Assembly (NCBI GenBank): GCA_949096025.1
Contig: CARXKP010000014.1
Span: 1 to 23,674 of the forward strand
Source of the DNA: an uncultured Eubacteriales bacterium
GTDB lineage: Bacteria; Bacillota; Clostridia; Christensenellales; UBA1242
Direction: 5' to 3'
Length of the DNA: 23,674 nucleotides
Position numbers and translations under genes: made by a program
Shown here: in pieces, positions 12,414 to 22,500 of the stretch
Layout of the letters: every line of letters starts with the position of its first letter
How positions within the stretch are numbered: the first letter of the stretch is position 1
The notes under the pieces: model-generated
What the model was told of the DNA's origin: nothing
The model's input: the letters and a program-made list of their open reading frames with translations, nothing else
Databases searched by the model: none

Positions 12414-12442
12414 TTGACATTTTCTTTTTCCCCTTGTATACT
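12414..12442 (+). promoter_or_regulatory. tRNA-Met promoter
   Basis: TTGACA (12414-12419), 17-bp spacer, TATACT (12437-12442). The start near 12449 lies 8 nt before the mature tRNA end. It is divergent from, and close to, the promoter of the 67-aa gene. Confidence 0.85.
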
Positions 12443-12456
12443 TTATGAGTAAATAT

Positions 12457-12533
12457 GGCAGCATAGCTCAGCTGGCTAGAGCGCACGATTCATACTCGTG
12501 AGGTCACTGGTTCGATCCCAGTTGCTGCTACCA
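12457..12533 (+). tRNA. Elongator tRNA-Met (anticodon CAT)
   Basis: 77 nt including an encoded CCA. The acceptor stem GGCAGCA pairs with TGCTGCT, with G1-U72 as in other Bacillota elongator tRNA-Met. The D stem is GCTC/GAGC, the anticodon stem CACGA/TCGTG with loop TTCATAC, the variable loop AGGTC, and the T arm ACTGG-TTCGATC-CCAGT. The paired G1-U72 end and a single-gene context argue against initiator tRNA. A tRNA-Ile2 with lysidine is possible in principle but the body resembles elongator Met. It is flanked by its own promoter and terminator. Confidence 0.95.
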
Positions 12534-12536
12534 AAT

Positions 12537-12565
12537 AAAAAGGTTGGCATTTTGCCAACCTTTTT
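12537..12565. terminator. Bidirectional terminator between tRNA-Met and the leftward lipoprotein gene
   Basis: AGGTTGGCA (12541-12549) pairs with TGCCAACCT (12553-12561) around TTT, with five A before and five T after. It is symmetric, so it can also stop the leftward transcript ending at 12614. Confidence 0.93.
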
Positions 12566-12613
12566 ATTTATAATTTATATTTTTAAAAAAGCGCTATGGT
12601 TAGAGAAATAAAA

Positions 12614-13501
12614 TTATTTCTTTTCTCCTAACTTAATTTTTCTTTTTCTACTTAAAGTAATTATTAATATGCTAGTTCCGCAAATAACTAAAGGTACTAA
12701 AATTGCAAAGAATAGCCACCATCCATAATAAATAACACAACTTGAAACTGTGATACTATTTTCATTAGATAAATTTTGTTCATCTACAACCCAAATATGA
12801 TGAGATATGCGGTTTTGAGAAAATATAATATTTGCATCACTTCTCATTCTTTGACTTGGCGTAGAATAACTATAAATAAATTGTACATTATAATCTTCTT
12901 TTAATTTATCTTCAAAAGATAGCCCTTTTGCCGCCACCAAATATCTATTCTTATATATTTCTCCAGAAAGTTTTTCTCCATCAGCCGACTTTATCGTACT
13001 TGAAAATGGGAACAAGCCTCTACTTTCACTCTTGCTATAAAAAATATTTTTCTTATTTTGCGGTTCTTGTGTTTCCTTTTTTGATGGATGATAATAATCC
13101 CACGCCTGAGGACTTGTAAAATAAATTTCAAATCCGATTGTATCACTTTCTTCATTTATACTTACATCAGTAAGTACAACTCCCTTATTTATCTTAAATT
13201 CTTCATTAGGACTAGCAACATAAACAAGAGCGAAAGATATTAAAAATTCATTTCTTAGTTCTGTTAAATTCTTTGTTAAATTTCTTTTAAACTCAACTTC
13301 CTCTTTTAATGATTTAGCATTTTCATTAATATATTTGCTATTTAAACTAAATTGGACGGATTGAGTAATTGTTAAGTTTGCATTTTGCGAAAGAGAAAGT
13401 AAGATATAATCATCTCCAATACTTGCCTCACTTGATTTTTGACAACCGCAAAAAAAAGATAAAGAGAATATCAATATTATAGCCAAAAGTAATTTTTTCA
13501 T
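12614..13501 (-). CDS. Lipoprotein with an additional C-terminal membrane helix, function unknown
   Basis: 295 residues, not a family I recognise. The signal peptide ends in F-C-G-C with C20 as the likely lipidated Cys (the preceding Cys18 makes the box slightly unusual). The extracytoplasmic part has beta-rich segments, an amphipathic helix around 60-85 (K-E-E-V-E-F-K-R-N-L), and W-D-Y-Y-H-P near residue 135. Residues of about 260-283 (W-W-L-F-F-A-I-L-V-P) form a membrane helix followed by the basic tail R-K-R-K-I-K, so the protein would be held at both ends. The gene starts 51 bp after the giant lipoprotein gene with no terminator between, so co-transcription is likely. The RBS is weak (AAAGAGAA, about 12 bases upstream). 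Confidence 0.68.
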   Translation of the reverse strand: MKKLLLAIILIFSLSFFCGCQKSSEASIGDDYILLSLSQNANLTITQSVQFSLNSKYINENAKSLKEEVEFKRNLTKNLTELRNEFLISFALVYVASPNEEFKINKGVVLTDVSINEESDTIGFEIYFTSPQAWDYYHPSKKETQEPQNKKNIFYSKSESRGLFPFSSTIKSADGEKLSGEIYKNRYLVAAKGLSFEDKLKEDYNVQFIYSYSTPSQRMRSDANIIFSQNRISHHIWVVDEQNLSNENSITVSSCVIYYGWWLFFAILVPLVICGTSILIITLSRKRKIKLGEKK

Positions 13502-13552
13502 ATAATAAGATATTCTCTTTATTTTTTTTAATGATAAATTTTAAGTTTATAG

Positions 13553-16500
13553 TTATGACCTTTTTTGCACGATTGTTGCAACAAAGTCGCCATCAACATT
13601 TCTAATTCTTATCATTTTATTATCTATGCAGTCGATTTCAATCTCACTAAGTTCGCTTGGTCGTATATCTGTATGTGTTCCAGAATTATTGCCCGCATAA
13701 TGTCCACCAAGATCTGTAGGAGTTGTAGAAATATTCTTAACAATAGGCTGTCTTGATTTTGTTTCAATAAGAGATTGTATACTTCCACCCTCTATCTGAT
13801 AAACTATTCCACTTGAGAATAACCTTATCATACTAGAACTTGTTTCCATTCTTCCATTATTGTAAAGATATTCAAGAGTACCATTTTTATTAGCGATTGT
13901 TATTCCTGCAAAATAAGCATTTGCACTTATTCCATTTGAACTATCACTAACTGTAAAGTTAGAATCATTTCCACAAAGTGATATAGTGCCTATATTGGTA
14001 AGGGTAATTCCCGCCATATATAGTTTACTATTAGTAACAGAAAGTTCAACTGATTTATCTCTTCTATTGAAAGATGAGATAATTGTTCCGCTAGAGCCGT
14101 TGCGATTTGCATTATATAATGCAATTCCACCATAAGCAAAGGTAAGTTCAATCATCTGAGGTGCTTCAAAATTAAAGGTAGCACCATTGGTGCAATCGGT
14201 AATATTTCCATAGTTTACACTTACAATTCCACCAACTGAAACGCCAACAATTGAACGCTCTGTTGAAGTACCTGACTGTCCCCTCATAGAAAGAGCGAAC
14301 TCTGACATAACGATGTTTTCTATTGAACCATAATTGAATAGACAAATTGGAGCAAACATTACACTTTTATTGTTTAAATCCAAATCCTTAATTTGATAAC
14401 TTAAACTAATATTTGAAACACTGCCAGTTGACGATATAGTTTTAAATATTGAACTATAGTATTGTGATGAAAGTTTTACCTGACTGAATACATCAAAAGT
14501 AAACTCCTCCATTTCATAAGCAAAATCTGAAATTATAGTTAAACTCCTATTTCTTCCATTAAGTTTTGCATTAAATTCTTCAAAAATACTTGTTAGACCA
14601 TCGTCGGCTTTTAATGCAGATATGTTAATTTCAATATTTGCACCAAGTTCAAAGTAATAGTTACCAGTATTTCTGAGTGCCATATTTTTAAAGTCTTCAA
14701 CACTATTTATCTTGTAAGGATTATTTTGTGTTCCCTCACCAGATGAGAATAAATTGTAAAGAATTGCCTCGTGAATGAATTTCTTTTCTGCGCTATAGAT
14801 TGAAAGTTTGTCGTTTTCATTATCAACAACTCTTGCCTTAATTGAAAAACCATTTTCACTGATTACACCACTGCTTGCTCTTGGACAGTAGAAGTTGTCA
14901 GTAACAACCACCTCTTCAGGGAAACCATTAATAGTAACTGTAACTACATAGTCATAAACATTTGAGTTATCTTCTGGCCATTCCCATTCAAAGCGTTTTA
15001 AAATATTGTTCCAACTAATTTCAAGTTCATCAATAGTGGTAGTTTGAGTAGCCATTCTCTTAGTATCACTTGAAAGTAATTTCTTTGCATTTAGTTCATT
15101 TTCACTTTGATTGTCTTGAACTTGAAGGTCAACTCGTGTAGCCTCACTAGGAATGATAAATATATTTGAAGAAGAGTCTATTGTAAACTTTTCAATTACA
15201 TTTTCTCCGTTTGGCATAACCGCAGTTGCCACTATTTTATAGCACAACTTATTATCTTGAATTGCAACATTTTCAAAATATTTAGTAAGGTCTATACCTG
15301 TCTTTCCTTCTGTTAATATAACTTCATAATAATTATCTTTAAGTGGAGGGAGCTTATAAACATCTCTTATAACTAAAGGTGCTGAAATAATTGCATTTTT
15401 ATTGTTGACATCCTTTCCATAAGCATAAACTTTTAATACAAATGATTTTAATGTTTCGTTTAGTTGACCCTCGTCAGGAATAAAACTTACATAAACATTG
15501 TTTACCTCTTCTGAGCCTGTACCCGTTCTAAATGAATACTTACCAGTTATGAGTGAGGTTCTTTGAGTTGTTCCTATTTCAATATCGGCATAAACTTTAA
15601 TCCTTTGTGCTGTATCTTCAGCAATATCAGAAGCCTCCGTTTCAGCATAATAAACAGATCTATCTACAATGAAGTTTACCGATCCACTCTTTACACCAGT
15701 TGTACCTGAGGATAATCTAGGATTTGTTGTACGGTTTATTATTTCATCCGAGCCCTTATTTACAAGTCCTCTCAAAACATAAGTTTGATCTTCTTTAGCC
15801 ATACCATCATTATAAGTAAGATAATTATAAATTTGATATTTTTCCCCTTCAACTGTTCTAACTTCACCAAAGTTTAATGACTGGGAATTTTCAAGTTTTC
15901 TTGCGCCAATTAATCCAACAGACATTTTATAATAATTATATGTTGTATCAATGGCAAGTCCGCTAATATATTGCTCTGCAAGTTCAAGTCTTTCGCTATA
16001 AATAGCTCTTGATGTTGCATATTGATAATTATCATCATTGTCAAGGTAATAGTAATCTACAATAACTTCGTATAATATCTTTCCTTCATTATCTGTACTA
16101 TCAATAAGTTCGTATATTTCTTCGTCACTGTTTATTTTTATGTCACCTTTTTCAATATTAAATGACTTAACATTACCAAGCATTTTTGCTTTGATAGAAG
16201 CAGTTGATGAAGAGAGAATTGGAACTTCTCCTTCTCTATCAAAACTAAGCACAAAATCTGCCTGACCATTTTGACTTTCTTCACATACAAATGAACCATT
16301 ATTACCATTAAGGTAAGCAAAATATTCATTAGCAATAAGTTCTGAAGGATAAGAAACTTCATTATCCTCATTATTTATTGCACCTACTACATATAAAGGA
16401 ACTTCACCTGAATATTTCTTATTAAAATAATATCCTTTATCTTTTCCTTCGTAACCCTCTTTAAGACTTTCGTTATTACCCATATAGAAACTTATTTCAC

Positions 16501-19500
16501 CAGTTGGCCTAAGGTCATCTTCAGCATAAGCTATACTTAGACTGCCATTTGCAGTTGTAATTGTTGGCGCGGTAAGCTTATGAATATTGTTTATAATATA
16601 AACCGCACTTTCAATGTTTAAATCCTTTCTTGAAACTGAACCATTGATTGAAAGTTTGATATATTCATAAGTTCCAGCTTGATCAAGTTCTATTTCAATC
16701 ATAGATTTGTTTTCAAAAGGTTTAATACTAGTTTTTTCTTGATAATCTTGAGTATGTCTATATTTTATTAAAAGTTCATAGCCTATTCCGCCCGCTTCAA
16801 TAGATAATATACCATCTCTGAAGATAAAGTTTTCGGCTTGTAAATCTAAATATCGTACATTAAATTTAGCACTTTTACCATTTAATAAATAGGTATTATC
16901 TTGGTAGTAGGCAAATATATCCGCCTCATACTGAACATTTATTTTTAAGACATCTTTTCCTGCTCTAGCATTTACCGCATTTTTAAGTTCGCTCATATTA
17001 ATCTTAAATTCTTTCGAGCCATCAACAGTTTCAATAATTCTACTTTCGTTACCACTTGTAAATCTATTACTATATTTCAAGTCAGTAAATTCACCATAAT
17101 CTATAATCCAAGCATTTTCTATTTGGTCATAATAGATAACAAAATCTATAGTTTTATCATTCGCACTGCCACTTGAATTTTCTCTAAATTGAAGTTTATA
17201 TCTTAATACTCTGCCGTCCTCAAAGTTATCATCACCCATAGGGATTTTAGAAAGAATAGTTTTTACATCAACAATGTAATTTGTTTTTTGTGTAACATCG
17301 TCAGTAATTGTTTGAGTGTCTAAAAGAATTTCAGGGGCAGGAGCAATGCTAATAGCCACGTATGCAGAGTTTGCTGACTCAACATAACTATTTATTGTAG
17401 ATTGAGCTACACAAACTTGATACTCTCCAGCTGGGATATGCTTGCAAGCATCATCAAAAGTTTGATAGAAATCACCAATTCCTTTGCTTGCTGAATTTAA
17501 TGCTTCTATCATTCTTCTTGTACTATCTGCTGAAGGGTTGCTTGTAATTGTAGACATATAAACCCTAAGTAAATCAAAATATGAAGCACTACCATTTATT
17601 GTATCATAACCACTTCTAACAACATTATCAATCATTACATCTGGGAAAAGATGATATGCTGGAATTGATTTAGTATAAACTTCATTTGTTAATTGTCCAT
17701 TTACAACTCTATTAAATTTAAGTACAACATTAAAGTTTGGAAGTGTTGCAGGCGAGAAGTAATATGGAGAGGTATAAATTTTTTCACCCACTACATTATA
17801 ATAATTTTCAGTTTGGCTGTCTTGGAAATATGTCTTTATATCATTAATAAAATCAGATTTTTCAAAATCTTCTTTATTAAACATCAACTTTCCGTCTTTT
17901 ACTTCAAGCGTTGCTGGCTCTGGGAAGATAAGGAAACTTAACCTATCATTTGTAATCTCATCTGATGCAATAATATTTGGCAGGTTATACAGTGCTACGA
18001 TATAAACATTATATTGAACTTTAGTTAAAAGTTTAGTTGAATTCCTTATATCATAACTTAAAACATAAGTAGTAACATTTTCAACAATTTTACCTGTCGC
18101 ATCTTTAAAATATAGCATATAAGAAGTTGGTCTAATATTGGGGTCAAAAGCAGTTTCATCTTCACAATTCCAATAAAATCTAACTATATTATCTTCAATT
18201 TTTGCTCTTGTAGAATCCTCATCAACTGGATTTAACTTATAAAGATTAAATACTTCAGGTCTATATTGATAATATATCTCTCCGTCAAATCCTATTCTGG
18301 AGACCTCGATGCTATAACTTCCAAATATATTGCGTAAAATTTCATTAACACTTAAACCTATTTTTCTTGTATAAGAGAAAGTTGTTTCACTCTCTTCTCC
18401 GCCCTTTTCTTTTACAAAATCACCCTTGGAACCATCCTTATAGGTTTTCCAATAACCAAGTACCTCTTCTAGCATATAATGCTGTACTTCTTCTCTTGTA
18501 ACCATATTTTCATCTTGCATATCAGTTACAGTGAAAGATACTCTAATAGAAACTGTTTTTTCATCAATATCAAATAGAATATAATCTTTATCTAAATCAC
18601 CGTTTCTTGTAAGCGTTGGCAATTTTGCCTCTCTTGAAAAATCAAAATTAACATTTACATAATCTGAATTAATTGAGCCTTTCTTTCTTACAAGGAAATC
18701 AAAACTTTGAACTCCTACACTATCAAAGTTTTCATCATATAACCTTAAAACATCTATCATTGAAGTAAAGAAAATATCAGAATCAGGTTTTCTTGTAAAT
18801 TTCATCAATTTTTCTTCGTTATTATGCCTTGAAAGAAACTCAATTCCTTCAAAATCATCTGGATATAAATTTGCATTTATATCACCATTATCATCAATAG
18901 TTATACTTTCAATTCCTTGGAGTTTATAACCATTTATAATTGCAATAGTACTACTTGGAATATTTTTCCCATTTGCGTCAACTGCAATAAGTCTTATTGT
19001 ATAATCACCAAATCTATTTAAGAAAAGTTCTTCCGTAATGAGATCTAATGATTTTTCGTCTGTTAAAACTTTTGTAACAACAATATCTTCAATTACAATT
19101 TCAACCTTGTATGAAGCACCTTCTTGCTTATCGTTAATTTGCAGGACACCTTCATCATAAACTACAGTATTTTTAACAACATCAAATTTTTTAATATTAA
19201 ATTCTGATTTATCAGAAGTAATTAATCCGTCTTGAGAAATATAGATTGAAACTTTTACATCACCTGCATTTAATTGGCCTAAAACTGTATTTGAAATATA
19301 TAAAGTATATTCCCCTGCCTCTCTACTAAGTCTATAAAGTATCAAATCTATTCCATCCGCTGGAATTTTCGCAAGTTTTTCACCTGCGACCTCAATATTT
19401 AAGAAGATATTATCAAAATCAGTCCATAAATCATCAAACTTAACTATTAAACTACTATTTGCTGTTTTTTCAATTTCAGACTCTGGAACTGCAGTTTCAT

Positions 19501-22500
19501 CGTTTTCAATGACTTCCACTTTAAAACTTTCTATCTTTGCAAGTTTCTTTGTATTTGTTTTTGCTTCAATAGACTGACCATAATAACCAATTAAAACCGC
19601 ATTATGAGTATTTAGTGTATAATGACTATCTATGTAAGCAAATACCTTAATCTCAACATTTCCACCAAGTCCCGCATTAATCTTCATTTCAATTTCATCA
19701 AGTAAAATTGAAGTTTCACCCTTGACTTTGAGTTTGTAACTACTAGCACCATCACTTATATTCAATTCATAAGTAATAGGGTTTATATTATTTCCACTGA
19801 AATCGGAGCCCAACTCAGTCCAAGAAATCCTTTCGCTGTCAGTACTTGCCCCAAACTCACAAGACTGCAAGTCTGTCATTTTTATTTTAACTTCATTAGA
19901 ATCAACATAATAATTTGTTGAACTCTCATTTTTTGCTTTTACAACAATAGTTAAATCACTGTCAAAATCTTTCAATTTAAAGTTAACTGTATTTCCTCCA
20001 AGAGAGTAATTAATTAACGAAGAATCTGTAGTACCGTTAACCATAATTCCACTTATATTTGCTGTATCCGCTTGAATATCAAAAGAAGCAATGAAATCTT
20101 CTCCTACTTTATCAATATTTATAATATTAGGCGAAGCAAGTTGTTTAATTCTAATAGCCGAAGAAATATCTGATTCAAGATAAGCGGGATTTTTTGCTTG
20201 AACTTTAATTAATCTTGCTCTTGAAAACTCATTTAAAATTTCATTAATTGAAAAATTATTTTCGTTATGATCTTCAGCATATAGTTCATCATCTAAATAA
20301 ATATCATAGATTGTTCCATTCGCTTCTTTTCCCCAACTTATTATTTTGCTTGTATAATCAAATGTCAGTTGTGGGCTTTTTAGTTGATTGCGAACTATTG
20401 CATTTTGTCCACTTTGTGTTGAGCCTTTGGAAGACGCAATAATATATTTATTCTCTTTTATTTCATTTGTGAATGCTACAATTTCAATTTTCACACTTTC
20501 AGACTGTCTATAAGCAGTATCAAAATTTTCATCTTTCTCTCTTAAAGAATTAATTTTACTTTGAATGTCTAACTCAGTTAGCCCCTTGTCGATAAAGAAA
20601 CATTCTGGATAGTCGCTGGCTTTTGAATTTGTAAGAATGATTGACACAAGAAATTTTTCCACTCTCTCATCGTCATAATCCCAAGAAATAACACCGTTTT
20701 CATACTTCATCTTTGTAGGAGAAGAAACTCTTTCAAAATCCACTGCTTGATTATGGCTGTTGATATAATAGTTATCTCCGCTACCCTCTCCAGCAATAAC
20801 CAGCATCTCTATAGTAAACTCACTTCCAAACTTAGTTTCATCTGTCATATCAAGTTGGAAATCGTCCCCTTCCATAACCTTGCCGTCACATTTGAAAACA
20901 ATATTGCTTGCACCTGCTTGCTCCGCAACATTAAGATTAAATCCATTCAGTTCTCCAAAAACCGAATATACAGCCTCCACATTATAATCCGCTCTCTCAA
21001 GTCTTGTCACATTAAGAGTAGTGGCTTGAGAATCTAAATAGATGTTTCCGTCAAATTTTCCACTTGAAGCAATAATACTTACCTTGTGCAGTCCTTCTGC
21101 TTCAAAATTATCTTTTAAAATATACTCAATCTCGTTTTTAAATTCACTTAATATTAAACTTCCATCAGTTTTCCCGTCAACAAAAACTTTGTACTCGCCA
21201 CCTTTATCTACAGTTCCGATAGATAAAACATATTTGTCATCAGATACTTTAAATGTTACATTTGGAGATATAATATCCTTTGTAACAATGAAATTAACAA
21301 GTCGGACATTATTTTCGTTATGAAAATCCGAATCTAAATATAAGTTTGTATCAATTGAGATAGATGTAATTTTTATTGTATAATATCCCTCAGTCAATGT
21401 TTCGGTAATCTTGTTATCACTTAGTTGTTGGCTATAAAGTGCTGTTAATCCATTTAAATCATATCTATCATCTTTAGTTTTGTAAATTTCATAATAGTAT
21501 AAACATTCCTCGTCTAAGCTGTTCCACTGAAAGGAGCCATTAACTTGTGAAGATGGAATACTTACTAAGTCTAAAATTTCAATAGTTTTGCTATTTACTG
21601 ACCTTATTGCGTGTTCAACATCTTCAACTTTAACCCCTGCTTCAATTCTAATGTTATATTTTGAATTTTCTGGAAGATAATTTTTAAAATCTTGTAAAAC
21701 TAGTTTAACAATTCCATTTTCGTTAAAGTACTCAGCCTTAACCTTTTGATTATTAACAAAAATTTCATAGAAGTTTGCGTTTTCAACCTCTTCAAAACTA
21801 AAAGTTGAAATGTTTTCTTCGAGTATATGAGTGATTTCTTGTAATTGTGGTAAAACTACAAAATCAAAAATATATTTATCAGAGTCAAGCACTAAATTAG
21901 TTTCTTTTAAACCATTAAATACTTTAACCCCACCTTCATTTTCATTATCAATCGTAGGAAGTGCCTTAATAGAAAGTTCATAACTTCCAGCCTCTAAATC
22001 AGAGAGATTATAGTTTGCAACAAGACCATTTGTTGTTTCAAAAATTTTATTTTCCTCTCCCCACGAAACCATATAACGATTTATATAATCATCTTGAGGA
22101 AACTCTATTCTTAAAATTTTGCCAACAAAACTCAATTTTACATTTGGAGTTTTTAATTTTGCAACTGTAATAGAATCACTTAACTCACTGTTTAAATAAT
22201 ATTTATCTTCGTATTCACCGCCGATGCCAATAAGTGCTAGTTCATACACTCCTTCAGGAAACCCCTCAAGGATTTCTTTAAATTCATCTCCGCTGTAATA
22301 AATTCGGCTGTCCTCGGCTCCAGTATTAAGATTGATAATTTTTAAAAGATAAGCGTCAACTCCATTTGTAAAATCACAATTAATATAAGCCTCGCCATTA
22401 AAGTTGTATTTTAAAGATGGTTTTTCTAAAACTTGCGTATTAATTATTACTATACTTTCAGTCTTGATAGCACTGGTATCCTTTGCAATTATTTCAACCT

